Source: Siphonodentalium dalli (taxonomy: Eukaryota; Mollusca; Scaphopoda; Gadilida; Siphonodentaliidae). Taken from it: a stretch of 64,000 nt of DNA. The notes under the pieces were generated by a model. The model was not told where the DNA came from. It was given only the letters and a program-made list of their open reading frames with translations, and searched no databases. Below are positions 26,601 to 41,600 of the stretch, piece by piece (position 1 is the first letter of the stretch; each line of letters opens with the position of its first letter). The translations under genes were made by a program, and so were the position numbers. Location: NCBI GenBank assembly GCA_032622095.1, contig CP136065.1, forward strand, positions 216,982,151 to 217,046,150, in the 5' to 3' direction.

Positions 26601-29600
26601 TTTATTTCATATAATTGTGGTTTTATTTGAGCGGGTCACTAACGCTTAAGTCGTGTCATAGAAATGCATGGGCCTGGAACTCGGACTAAACACTAGCATC
26701 TCCATCCCAAAATCTTAGCTAGTTTTAGTACGAGAAGACTTGGACTACATCTTAATATCCTAACACGTTTACAAAAAGTACGGAAAATCCTTTATATGTC
26801 CGTAAAAAACAGGCTATTTCCCCAGTGTCTCATGGGTAATCGTGTTTTGAGTATGCAACTCGATTATCAAACGACAAAAAAATTGTAAAGTGAATCGTGA
26901 TTCAGCCAATAAGAGAGTGTACAGGTAAACTGTTATCTCAATCGGATTATTGACCTTTGTCCTGGCACACATTTGATTCACATGAATTTGTATTTACTTA
27001 CTTCAGCAATCAACATGGCGGCTGCTTTATTTATATTTGTGAAATATGTTCAAAATTATTTTTCTGGCCACTGTTATTTGACAATTTGAGGACATATGTT
27101 AACCTTGAGCTATATTTTAATTGAATGCCTCGACGTCAACTGGGAACCACGGTACACCTGTCAATAAGGTGTTTTTTCAATTTGTTTTATATAAAGCCCC
27201 AAGTACAGCTATGCTCTAATTAATCAAGCCCTTTAACGAGGTTGTAGGCCGGTAATGACCGAGGTCGTACCTCCAGTCAACCGCAGTCAAGTGGTATAAC
27301 CGCGAATGCTAGCAGTTGAAATAAGGGCTGTACGGTATTTTGATTAATTGTCAAACCGCGTTATTAAAACCAACACCGTATTACACTGGCCGCATTATTT
27401 TCTTCATGGTATATCGGCAGTTCAATAATATCACAACAGGTAATGTATTGTTGACTGATAACCAATAAAACATTCTCACACACACACTTGATCTCTGTTG
27501 GAACATAATGAATATCTACCAAGTACAGTAATGCCCTAAGGAGTCGATTACTTAGGGCATTACTGTATGGCACTGGACAGTTAGTCCTAACGTTGGGCTG
27601 GATTAATGCTTGGCATGCTCACTGAGTTATTTATTTAACCTGGCAGTCCATGTTCACTTGTCTGGCGCGGTCCACGCATGCGGGTGGCAGGACGATTCAA
27701 ATTTGACTTCCTGTAGTGTTAATAGTCTATATGGTATACAATTCGGTGCTGTGCACAAATTAATCTCCCCTCAAGCGCGTGAGCGGGGCGATCTGCCTGT
27801 AGTACCTGACGTGGGAGGGTAGATCTTTTATGGGATTAACAGCTCTTGTTTGTAAAGTATGTATATAACGCACGAGTCCGAGTCTTGCTTTGAAATAGAG
27901 CATGACTTTAAAATTACATGTATATCATTGAACTGTCGTCCAAGATACCGGTAACATTATATGACAAACAGACAAAGACCAGTCTTTTTCAAATTCCGCC
28001 CAATTCCAATGACATGAAAATGAAAGCGAAAGTACGATGCGGGCACAGTACTGGATTCACTGGAATGTTTCATCGCATTAATACAGTCGGGGACATTTTG
28101 ATAAACAGAGTTTGGGTGTCCTTTTATTTCGCCGAAAATCAACTATTTACATTTGCACTTGCATCATCAATGAATCTCACTCAATGCCAGAAATAAACAC
28201 ATTCTTTGGATGTGGTTACAATGCCGACTTTAACCAGAAATAAAATTCATATATAAAACATTGCACAAATAATACTGTCTAACCGGGATTGTGAGATGGT
28301 ACCTCAGTCGGCTGCAGTATAATTGATCGCGGTTGAATACCACGGTAATACCTGTGGTCAACCAAGTTAACCCTTTACCCAACAGAACGGCCCTGTGCCA
28401 ATGCATTCTCTTATATATGCGAGTCGACCATAGGTCGCCTCGCATATATAAGAGAATGCATTGGCTTAACACATTAAAAATTATAAAATTGTTAAAGAAT
28501 GTAAGAAAAAATGGTAAAAAAAGATTTTTTTTAGGCCAATGCATTCTCTTATATATGCGAGGCGACCTATGGTCGACTCGCATATATAAGAATGCATTGG
28601 CACAGGGCATAACTATAACCATCACAATGTGGTCAATGAGCCGGTTCCAATGATATCCATATTTGTATGGTTCTATTGAGACAGACCGAAGATATTTTAG
28701 GCTGTTGAAGCTTTATTTGGCCGGTTTTGGCCGTTTTGTTGGGTAAAGGGTTAAGGAGGGTTGATTAATTAGAGCCGTAATGTGATTTTAACTTTTACAG
28801 ATAACTGATCAAGTATCCAAGATAGAGATAGGAACAGACAGTATATTTCTGTGCACCTTTATTTGTGAGTATAGATTTTGATCTATATCGACCATTTAGC
28901 TTCAAGCCTTGATTGTTCTATGTTTAAATATGACAGCAACCATTAGATAATAATTAGCCTAATCAATTTGTTTGGACGTTAGTTCATTTTTCTGATAATA
29001 GTGACATCAGCATTTCGGAAGACAGTGCTGAATTAAATTGTTCTTCCGGCAGTATATGAAAAACTTATGTGACAACTTGTGCATGTGCAATGTAGACACA
29101 TATAGGGACCAGTAACTAAAAACTGGCGTCAAAACTGCTGCTATCAATGGAGAAATACAAAGCACCTCCCCGCAAATTTTGTTAACAAAACATACTCTTG
29201 TTTTTAGCAGAGGGAGCAAATAAAATATATGAGCAGACCCAAAATAGCAGCATGAAGGGTGAAAATTATCGATGAATTTAATAAACGAGCATACATATGT
29301 ACGCTTATTTCTAACACTGGACTAGATGTTTTGACGGCCTCTATTAGAGAAGAAATATATATGGAAAGAAATTATGTCTATCCTCACGTTGTATCTTGTC
29401 TTTTTCTTTTTACAGATTTAGTTATCAGGTCCGGTGTCAGGTCTATTAGATTAATGTGAATAATGTACTTTAATATGCCAAATAAATAAAAAATACTGTG
29501 TTCTCAGGCACATCCCTCATAACCCAAAGTGAGCCTCATAAAAACATTGTTATTTGCAAATTTATCAATTTTTTTTCGATAACTTCAAAACTCAATCTCC

Positions 29601-32600
29601 AATTTATCCTCAATTAGAAATTTAGACACATTTATGTGGATGATGTAATGGCTAAAATTCATTGGAGGATAGATTTCTTGGAAAACTTATAGGATTTTAT
29701 TCCTTAAAATTCTCCATCTATGCATTTCTTTCCAGAATTCTCAGCTGGAATTCTTGGGGAAAAAAAAAAAACCTCCCTCTCTCATCCAATTTTCTCCATA
29801 AATTGCCTGAGAACACAGGTATTTATTATTATTGATGGCCTTAATGAAATCAGTTATATACTAAATTTCATTGCAGTGTCCTTTGTGTTCAACTGGATTG
29901 GATTCCTGGCTTCCCTGTGTCTGTGCTACAGTGTTGCTGGTAGATGTGGGGCGCTCTCTGGACTCGGATTGTCTATCGTCAAATGGGTGGCCATTGTCAA
30001 GGTTAGCTAAGTTTCCACTTTCCACTTTTGTCGATATTCATTCTTCTCAACTTATCAATTTGAAATTGTGAGATGTACATTTTATATATTATATATATAT
30101 ATATACAGTGAAACCTGTTATGAGGGACCACCAATTTTTCCTTTCACCCATTTTGCCATTTGGTCGTTCATGACAGGTGGTCGGCGACGACAGGTGTGGG
30201 CCAGAGTCTAGATTTTGAGCAGATTCCTTTTGGAAGACTGTCACAGTTCCAGTGTTCAATACTTTGATTTTGAACGGAAAAAAAAACATTAATATTCTTT
30301 TTTACTTATGTTTATTCTCAAATAAAAATATAAAAAACAAGTTATTAACAATTATAACAACAAATTTAAGACATTTATAAGAAGCAACAGGTATGGCTGA
30401 GGTAAATCAACAGGTAAAAAATAGTTCTATAAATTTATGCTGACCATGCTTTCGAGTCGCCGGCAACAAGTTTCACAGGCGTATTTCTACAATAAATCAT
30501 TCTTATGCTGTCGTAAACAAGATTAAATATTGTCTACGTGTGTGATTGAGATGTATTTAATTGCTTATCCCCAATGTGGAACTGAACAGGAAAAGTTATG
30601 TCTTGAAGAACGCACAAATTAATCTAAAATATGAGCTGATTGTTTAAAAAAAAAAAAAACAATGTCAAGGCCATTTTGTCACCATGTGTGATCATAATTG
30701 GGGGTCTCAATGGGTGATTTATATGAAAAAAGTGTTTGTTTATCGACGTTGGTATTATAGAGTTTTTGCCCCTGGACTGTCAGCATGGTCATTTACAATA
30801 AATTGGCAAGTCAGTTTCAGTTTAGTTCAAAGTGTTTGCATGTTCAATTCTTTGATGCCATTCGAAGTACAATCACTATGAACTAAAGAATCGTTCAAGT
30901 TTTGACTGACATGCCAACTTATTGTCTAATTGCTTACTCTCTATCGCCGATTCAGTGGCTGCTGCAAACTGCAGTACATCTCCAAAACCATGATAAAGTC
31001 TATGATTTAAGTTTTTCTAAAATATCTAGAACCTCGCCGTATGATGGAATGTTTATATCTGAACAGCTATCTCCAACGACACTCTCTTCATCACTGTCTT
31101 GTGCATCTGCTTCATTTTTCCCCAACAAAATGTTATCTTCCAAATTTGGGTCAGATGAATCATCACATTGTGGTAAGTCCTTGTCAATGTCGACATATTC
31201 GGTCATTGTCATTCCATTCAGCACTTCTTTGAACTTTTCGTTGTCTGTTTCGCACACGTCGTCGTAAACACACTTAACACTGAACCCACATTTCTCATAA
31301 CATTTTTGAATCGTGGATTCCTTAACACTTCCCCATGCTTGTTTTACCCACATTATCGCCTTCAACATGTCAATGGATTTGACAATTTCTCCCGCAGTGT
31401 CTATCTCGTCGATTTTCGATACGATATGTCTCCTCTGTATGTATTTCAGCTTCATGACTTGAATTATACCGGCGTCACATGGCTGGAGCTTGGATGTTGT
31501 ATTTGCCGATAGAAATGCAAGCTTGATGTTTGACAGTTCAATAGTTGGATGACCACTAAAATTGTCCACAAACATGAGAATATTGCGTTTGTGTCATTTC
31601 ATTTTGTTGTTCAGCTTCTTTAACCATGACGAGAATAAGTCGCCGTTCATCCAGGCCTTTTTGTTTGCGTGGTACTGAATTCCCAGAGTAGATACTTGTA
31701 CACCACGGAAACATCGCGGATTCGCCGATTTACGATGATAACTGGGTCCAGTTTTTCTCCAACAGCATTACAAGCAAGGAGCACTGTCAAACGTTCTTTG
31801 GCTTGCTTAATACCTTTCTTACTATCGGTAGCTTTGTGAACAAGCGAACGGTTTGGAAGTCCTCAGTAGAATAGGCCCGTCTCGTCGGCATTGAAGATAT
31901 CCTTCGGGTCATATCCAGCAGTGATTGATGGAAGGCGTTGTTTCCACTCGTCGACTGTAGATTCGTCAACAGCCGCACCTTCCCCATTTAAAACAGGCCA
32001 CGTAATGTTATAATGATTCCTGAAACTCTCCAACCAGCCGTTAGAAGCTGTAAAGTCATCATGATTCATCTGAAGGGAGGCTTTGATGGCAGCATTCTGT
32101 ATCAGTGGACCGGACATAGGGACATTTTTGCTGTGCGCAACATAAAACCACTTCCAGACTCGCTCGTTGAGGTTGCCGTATGTTGTTTGCCTAGGCTTTA
32201 GATACTTTCAATTCGCCTGATGACCATTCTCCAACTCGTGTTTGATCATATCGTTGTCCTTCACAATGGACTGAATTTGTGTTTTACCAACACCAAAGTC
32301 TATAGCAATTTTTCTAGAACTGTCACCATGTTCAGAACGATCTAAAACTTTAATACATTCTTCCAAAGTAAGAATCTTAAGCACAAGATTAAGTATAAAT
32401 ACTGACTGAAATATTTTTTTTTCTTTTTCGCTTATTTATATCCTCGAGGGAAAGGCAATCGCACAAGCTTTTGCTCAACATACAATCAGGCACACAAATT
32501 AAGTGTGAATACTTAATCCACACTAACGACCCAAACACAACAGTTCTTTGTTTACATAAACCTTCTTTTCTTAACATAACCCATGGCAAGTGGCTTCCAT

Positions 32601-35600
32601 TCATACATTCTTATTGAATCGCCACCTCATTCATTGTTTATCGCCAGACTTTCGATGACACATGCATTTAATTAACCAAGCGATAGGTTTCTTTATAACG
32701 AGGTTCACAACAGGGGCTTCTATGTCAAAAGCACAGCTAATCAACTCATGAATATTGATGAACTGTGTCTGCTATAACCGGAAGTCAACAAATTTTGCAA
32801 TGGTTTCTTTCGAAAACTATCGAAATATTGACAATAAAGTGGCCGCCCATTAAGGGTATATTTTTCTGTTTTTGCCCACATATACCACTCGTTGGTCGCG
32901 TTTGACAGGTGGTCGCTCACGACAGGTCATTTATATAATAAAATCAGTCCGTACATCGCCAATACGGCCGGTAAAGACAGGTGGTCATTCTCAACAGTGG
33001 CCGCAGATTACAGTTTTCACTGTATCATATTTATGACTCAGTATAAGTGTTTTTTGTATCAATGTGCTTGCTTCAGTGTGCATGTTAATAATGCAACATG
33101 TAAAGTTTTTTTTATCAAAACTGGACTTATGCTTTGACGTGGGACGGTTATCGGGTGGGCTGTCCCAAAGCTATATAACATAGCTGTTTATTGATGGATT
33201 CTGACAATTTGTGGTATGTGAGTTTATTGTCACGTGCGACAGCTGCACCTAGAAAATCAGGCCCGCTCCGAACTTCTAACCGGAGTTCGCCACTTGTTTC
33301 TATTTATACTTATAGCAATTTTATGTCCATTAATAGTGCAATAACTTGAACAAACATTTACCAATTTCATTCATATATGTTATATCAATCTTTTTCAACA
33401 ATATCTTGATCGAGTTCGGAAACCAGGTTTGTAAACATTTTTTTACCTGAGTTATGGTCCTTAGTTCGTTTATTTTTAGTAATATTATGAAATTTTATGT
33501 CCGTTAGCGTGATAACTTGAACAAACGTCAACCAATTTCATTCATATTTGGTATATTGATCTTTCACAATAATATCTCGGAACGTTTTCGAAAACCAGAT
33601 TTATCCAATCCTCATTACCTGATTTATGGCCCTTAGTTTGTCTATTTTTAGCAATTTTATGACCGTTGGAGCAAAAACTTGAACAATTGTCAATCGATTC
33701 CATTCATATTTGTTATGTTGGCCGTTCACAACAATATCTTGATTTAGATCGAAAACCAGGGTTGTCTGCTATGCGAGACATAGACTCAGATTGAGATTCC
33801 CAAATGGTGAATATTGTTATGTACACCCATTGGGAACCTCAATTATGTAATATGTCGTCTGCCAATTTGGGGATATAGAGAAACCAAACTAAAAAAGAAA
33901 TAGAATCTAAGTGAGAAGTTTCTATAGAAATTTGATAATAAAGAAACTTTCCAGAGAAGATGAGGCGTAAGCAGAATGAGGTCCCCAGAGGGTGAAGTTA
34001 GTGATGACAGCCCACAATGCGGGATAGCGTCACTATATTCACCCTCTGGGGTAGAGGTGTCACGATTATTGATTTTGATAATCGGTCGTCAATAATCGAT
34101 TAATCGTACCTAATATCAATAACAATGGAAGTATTCCGTAATATGGCCTATTGGCTGGGTGTTGGTTAAAAAACTTGGCTGATGTAATTTTTACATTAAT
34201 AATGTGCACCATAAACCACCGGTAATGACTAATGAGCACAATGTATTCAATACCAGCACATTTCTCGCCGATGTCATGGTTATAATAATTGTGAGTTCAT
34301 TAGAACGAACGTAGCCATTAATTTCAGTGTTATTATGAATAGCCAAACATACAAACAATATAAAAGTAGGAATGCATGGCGAACCGCCGGCAGTTCCTTA
34401 AAAAAAAAGGAATCTAATGTCACCCAGAAATTTTAGGACTCTGAGCAAGTTAAGTAATTGATAATAGTGAGGTTCATTCAGCAGTCACCACATGATAAGT
34501 GATAGCCTGTACTAGTAACATCTAAGTATACTCATGTTGTCGGAATCTCTTTGATGCACGATCAAAGGTTGTTAATCCTTTGGTTGTAGATTAAACTGTA
34601 AAACAATCACGGAATTCAATAATACCTGGCACTTTCCGACGTCCGAAATAAATAACGGGGATTAATCGACGACGGAAATGGTAATCGATTATCGGCTTTA
34701 TCAACGGTTCATCGATTATATGATTAAGCACACTAAACTCAGGCTTGTTCATGTTTTCTAAATTTGAAGTATGAACCGCCAAGACTCAGCTTTAACCCTT
34801 ATAATTTATGGTCTGTAGAGTGCCCTAAAAAAAATAAAAATTTTGTTTTTAAATTTTTTTAGATGTTTTGTTGGGTATGCTTAAGCATGCTATAGCGAAT
34901 TTAAAAACAAACTGGATAAAACCTTAGGGGCATGTTATAACTCAAAACTATCACCAAGTATTCATAGTAATAATTTTGATACCCATGAAAAACGTAAGAT
35001 TCCCTGGCAATAAACCTACAAAATAAGTCTGTTAAAAAATATAAGAAAAAATTCTTAAAATTGTAAAAAATTGTAAAAAATAAGAACAAATGATGTAAAA
35101 TTGATAGGCCAATGCATTCTCTTATATATGCGAGGCGACCTATGGTCGACTCGCATATATAAGAGAATGCATTGGCACAGGGTATATGGGTTGATACAAA
35201 AATCATACCTGGCACTGAAAGGGTTAAAACTATTTTACTCTTACTTCTTTTCAGCATAATGACTGGGCAACAAATATTGCCAGCGGAGATTCATTCCTGT
35301 GGTGGTTGTTGATCATATGTGGTGAGTTAATCCTTCTGTTTAATAAGACCTTACTTGAACTTCAGTTGTTTTCTGACAATGACCAATTATAGTTTGCCTA
35401 ATAGGAGATGTATACGGTGTTACTATAGAATGTATACTCAGCCCACTCTTTTTAGTCAAATTATTATCAAAACTTGACTATTGACACGCCGAGGGATTGT
35501 TGGCGGATGTCTGGGCGGGTGGCAAAACCTGTATAACATCCATTTATTGATGGATTCTGACAATTTTTGGTATGTGAGTTAAATGTCCCAGACTTTCTAG

Positions 35601-38600
35601 CCAGAGTTTTGCCACTTGTCTCTTTTTAATTTGAGATGTCCGTAAGTGCGATAACTTTAATAAACGTCAACCAATTTCATTCATATTCGGTATATGGATC
35701 TTTCACAACAATATCTCGGAATGAGTTCTAAAACCAGATTTGTCCAATCATTTTTACCTGAGTTACAGCCCTTACTATCCGGTTAAATGTGATGGCCTAT
35801 TAACCCTTTACCCAACAAACCGGCCAAATAAAGCTTCAACAGTAAAATATCTTCGGTCTGTCTCAATAAAACCATACAAATATGGATATCATTGGAACCG
35901 GCTCCTTGACCAGATTGTGATAGTTATAGTTATGCCCTGTGCCAATGCATTCTCTTATATATGCGAGTCGACCATAGGTCGCCTCGCATATATAAGAGAA
36001 TGCATTGGCCTAAACAAAATCTTTTTTTAACACTTTTTACCATTTTTTCTTACATTCTTTAACAATTTTATAATTTTTAATGTGTTAAGCCAATGCATTC
36101 TCTTATATATGCGAGGCGACCTATGGTCGACTCGCATATATAAGAGAATGCATTGGCACAGGGCCCTTCTGTTGGGTAAAGGGTTAATAGTGATGGGTGG
36201 GGATTTAGGCTGAAATTTATAACAGTGATAGATATGTTTTTGAGGGACATAAAAAATTATTATATTTTATTTTTCAATAACAAAAAGATATTCTTTGGCA
36301 TTTATAGGTTTAGTATGTATAGGTTTAGTATGTATGTTACTAGTACATTTATAGGTTTAGTATGTATGTTACTAGTACATTTGGTTTGCAACGTATTTTT
36401 AACAGAAAAGGCAGAAAATTATGTTAAAGGGAGACTTCAATAAATTCCCAGTTATAACTTTCAACGATCTAATAAAGATATTAGTGTATAGAAAAATAAT
36501 TAATTTGATTCGAAGTTCAGGTTAACAGGTTATCTTAAAATCAAATTTAATAATTCAGTATAAATTCACTAAGTTAGGAATCTCCATGAAAAAGAAGTAA
36601 TCAAATTGACCGATAGTGCATTGGTTAACACGTGGCACACATTGTGTAAAATTGATGTTGATACGGTATGTGAAGTCAAAGCACTCACTTACTGTACAAT
36701 AAAATTAATGAATATCTGGGACTATTTTGCATATAATATAACATTTAATTAATACATTTGCCTGAAAACTGTACAAAAAATCTCGATGAGCATTCTATTT
36801 TTGCATTCCGGCTTATCTGCCATCTGTAACATTACTTCGTACTCAGCAGATAGTCAAATAATGAAAATTGCTTGCCTATAAAATAGCGGAAAATTACCGA
36901 AAAGAGATCGTCGTATGTATCTTTTAGAAGCCACGGTGAAATATGATTTCATTATTTCTTTGTGGCTTTTGTTATTTCGCTATAGCTTTCGTTATTTCAC
37001 TGCACCTTTTTAGAAATTTGGGTTAAACAGTTGTTTCTTTCCGAATATTGTTCAATATGTTGTACTATTTATTAAAGAGGTATTGTACACCATTTTCAAT
37101 AAATTCCCGGTAATAACAATGATCTAATATCGATATTATATAGAAAAATAAGTAATTTGAGTCGAAGATGTATTCTGTAAACGATCAGGTTAATAGGTTA
37201 TCTTAAAATCAAAGTTAATAATTTTATATAAATTGAATTTATGGCTGGAGCCATAAAATAAATTACAAATTTCCGTGTAAAAGACATAATCAAATTAATT
37301 CATGGATAGTGGATTGGGCAACACATGGCACACATGATCGTGTAAACAAATATATTGATAAGGGTCGTAAACTCAAACCACTCACTGATTGGTGACTATA
37401 CAATAACTTAAATGAGTATATGGGACTAGTATACATATAATATAACATTTATTTGATACATTTGCTTGAAAAATGTACAAAAATTACTCGACAACAACAA
37501 TTTATATTCTCGAATTCTGGCTAATCTGCCATCCCTTTAAAAGTGAAAATGCCGCATAATTTAGCAACTAATAAGTATTAGTAAGCATTAATCAGGTGCA
37601 TATAATAAAAAGAAGACCTACAGTTTTGTTTAATACCTGAAACATCTCATTAGTGTCTTGGAAAGAAATATAAAATTTTCACTCGCTCCCAGCAGCCGCT
37701 CGTGACAATTCACTCAGCCCCTTCTAAAAATTCACCAATGACCCTGATCTGACATTTTTGTCGTACGTAGTGAAAAATTTACATGACGATACATGTACGA
37801 TAACATTGTGGTGTGTGTGGTGATGTTTGTGCTAATCACTACACCCTCGATCACTCCAGTTCTCATATATACAGCTATGCTCTCAGTAAGCGACCTGATT
37901 AACGAGGTTATGGGCCGGTACCTACCGCGGTGATATCACCAAAATACCACGGCGGAGGGCGGTTGACCCGCGGTACTGGTACGGTATTTTTACCGTTGGT
38001 TACCGCAGGTCACCGCGTTATTGGTGTTCGTTACCGCCGTACACCGCGTTATTTTTTTCGTGACTGCGTTCAATTTACTGCTAACGGCCCTCCACCGCGG
38101 AGAGAGAACACGTCGGAAACAAGGCCTCACATCGTGGGTAAATGATTATGAATAACTTTTGTATTGAATGAAATATGTATATATATGAAATATTTTTACC
38201 AGAAAATCTTATTATAATATTTTTTAACCTCGTCGGCGGTTTTTGAACTCGGCTATAGTTGCTTACGGTGATTACGCAAAGCATCGTGGAGTAATAGTTT
38301 TGTTGTTGTCATCTATCTTACATATCGTCAAACGATTTACGCACCCGATTCCTATATAGGTTTCCACTAATGCGTAATTTTTTGTTTTGTTTGTGTTTCC
38401 GAAATCTAAATTTCTTATAAAATGGGAGAAGTAAATCCTCCATTTATCTGAATTTGGTCGAAAACCAGCGGCGACGGTGCATTAGTAATAGTCCGATTTT
38501 AGTTCTTAGAGGCAAGGGCGGCGTTCGTTGCAGAAATATTCATATTCGTTAAAATCTAGAGTTTGTTCAAATGCGTAAATAGTATATTGTCGTCAAGACG

Positions 38601-41600
38601 AACGATTGTACGCATGCGTGAAATAGTAAAGCAATTTACAAACATTTGCGCCTCAAGATTTCTTGTCGGTGGGATTAAAATGTATAACTAAGAAAGCGTG
38701 GCACATGTCATGCAGCAAAGTTGTTATCATCACCAATGTGCGCGACAAAAGACACACGCAAAACACCGAACATTGAAAGACACAACGTTGTCAAATCAGT
38801 CTTTGATGTTGTTACGTGAACATTCATTGAGCTCACGAGTGTGTCGGGCGGCATTGCTTGATGTGAAAATGCAACTTTTAGCGAGGGCGTGCATTTGTAG
38901 TTCTCGGTAGGGTTGAAACGATTAATCGACTAGTCGTAGATGACGCTGAAATGTCAGAACGTCGACTCTGAATTTTGCCGTCGACTAGTCGGAACATAGT
39001 GTATTAGTTCCATGTATAACGTTTTCAAGATCGATTCCGACATAAACGGTGTTAACTTCGCGTAAGTTACGGTAAGTATAATGTTTGGTGGCACCCGGAA
39101 TTGACAGTGTTACTAGTATAGACACACACAGTGACCCGACTATTAATTGAAAGAATGAAATTGACAACACAATGTCTCACTCGTCGTTTGAGGTCAAAGA
39201 CATCACTGCGACATGATGGCAATGATTGACGCGGCTTTATCGTTTGTCGGAGACAGCTTTGATCTAGACACTGTGTATATTTCAATTGATCAATTGAAGG
39301 TCGCTTAAGGTGACGTCATTGTTGCTACCGTATATAAATGATACTGACATTAAGAACTGGCTATCGTATTCTAAAACATAGCCTATTCTATAGGGCGTAT
39401 TTAGTCGGAACATTAACATTTTTATAGTGACACCGCTCGGCACCGGTTTATTGGTGATCACGTGACTAAACGAAATCTCGAATGCTGATATTAAATATAA
39501 AACCTGTATAAATGATCGAGTTTCTAATCATTATCCACCACATGTCTAATTATATAATTACATTCAGTGTGTTGGATAAATATCAAGATGTTTACAGTAT
39601 TATTTCCCAAATAAATTGGTGTCTATATATATATGCAGGGAAATGCGCTACGCAATAGACAGTCATTGCATTAGTCATCAGTGTACGCCATGTACGATGA
39701 ATTTTCCGTACGATGTTATGTTTGAAAGTTTTGATATCGGGTACCGACTAGTCGACGCAACGCGACTTTTGGGTCTCGACTAGTCGACTCTGAAATTCAC
39801 TAATCGTTTCAACACTAGTTCTCGGTGGGTCGCAGTATAAAGAATATCACATATTCCTATCTAATCATGATTTGGAAGAAAAACATTCATGGTGTTGGAT
39901 AGTTGACTTCTAAATATGTTTCCTTGTTTATAATTTATAAACAGACAATTTGACAACATTGTAACATAATTATTTTAAGTGATCGAATTCGGTGTGTTTT
40001 AGTCCTTGTTAGTTTATTCCCGATATGGTAGCAATAAAGACCGTTGGTCTCATTTTTGTGCGACAAATATTTATAAATAGCTATTACGTGCACAACATTG
40101 CGGTTTGCTCCCCAAAATACACGTATTATTCGCAATACCAAAATATCGATAAATATCTGAACTACCTTCTACGAGCATTATGTAAGCTAAACGGACGCAT
40201 TGAAGTAATGAAAATACAAGTGTCCAAAACAGAAAACAGCCATTCGCCCGTCAAAACACAAATTCATTTTAATGGTTAATTCTGAAATAATGTATATAAT
40301 CAATATTACTATTCCAAACGCATCAACTGGATTATAATTTAATTTGACGGAAGTTTTATTGATTATTTTCCCAGAACGAGACTTGTTTCTGGCATTTTGA
40401 AAAATAATATACTCCGGTCTATCCATAGCATTCAACATCACATTCTCCGAACTCTTTGTAACATCTTCTCCGCACTGTCGATAACAACAATTGGAAGTGA
40501 TCGATTTCTTTTGTGGCAATTCATGAAGAGTTCACGATTTTTTTAACAAATAATATTTCAACAAGTTGTCAGTGTGTTATTTTTCGTTATATATGTCCCA
40601 TTAAATGGGTTATTAACACTGGAATTTGGTCGTGAAATGTATAAAACAGAGGTTTTTGTCGATTCTTCGTGAATATTTTACGTAAATACTGCTAATTGCA
40701 CGTAGATTAAATATGCTAAGTATAAACATCTGATTAAAAATCACAGAATAGTAGTTGCTACTTAGGTATGAAATCAACTCATGTCATCAAAAGAATTTTT
40801 TGTGTTAAAAGATAGGATTATTTTGAGTGATGTCCCAGGGATTTTTTTAGGTGTCCTCAGGGTCCGGTTAACGGCCCCATTCCCAATGGGAAAAAGGCAC
40901 CTTTATTCCCAATTTTCAACCACCAAATTCCCAATTGCAGGCAGGTATATACAGTGAAAGATCCAGGGATTTTTTGGGGACACCTGTTTTAGGGCAATGA
41001 TATTCCGGAGGCATATCTTGAAGGCCTGAGCGGAGGAAGGTTTTGGAGGGGGACCAGGGGGTGACCCCCTGCTGATGGTGGGGGTACGTTCTCCCCCTGG
41101 AAAAGTTTTGAAAATCCATTGCATTGAGAGCTAATCTAGGGCTCTTTGAGTCAATATTTTGAATTTTACTGAGAGGTCAATTTGATAAAGTTTCTCAAGC
41201 ATAACTTTGGAAATTTTTATATATGTATGGATTGGAAATGCTTATAAGTTATTGTCAGATATCTTTTGGTTCAATGGATTATGCTTATCCTGCTTGAAAT
41301 GAGACTCACCATTATTACTCTAATTCATATAATAGGCTATTTTCTAAAATTCAAGTGAGAGACACATACATAATAAACTAGTACAGAAAAAATGTCTATT
41401 AAGTTAGTAATTACTTTTGGTACTAATCTCTATCACTCCATGTTAATTTTTCATTTGGTGTTATGAGAACCCACCTGATAACCAGGTTGATTTGATCAAA
41501 TTGTCACTGTTCCTGTACTGTATTTGATTGAAATACTGAAGTCTGAAGGCTGAATGATAACAAACCTGAACTCAAACTATTTGAAGTTTTCACAGATGAA

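Noticed and set aside
27918-28196. 92-codon open frame in NDFIP intron 3
   Set aside because: It looks less biased than most, but no family resemblance, splice context or conserved motif could be seen. Left as unsupported.
28230-28653. Overlapping open frames on both strands around the hairpins (also at 35740-36030, 45161-45416, 58857-59054), giving similar peptides such as CANAFSYICESTIGRL
   Set aside because: They are translations of the hairpin pair in the TTAA elements. The same peptides recur wherever a hairpin occurs and on both strands, so they are not genes.
30902-31512. Plus-strand open frames in the Tigger element
   Set aside because: They are antisense shadows of the transposase coding strand, whose minus-strand translation shows clear Tigger motifs.
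40025-40519. Overlapping opposite-strand open frames of 84 and 110 codons
   Set aside because: Mutually overlapping, no known motif, in unique intronic DNA.
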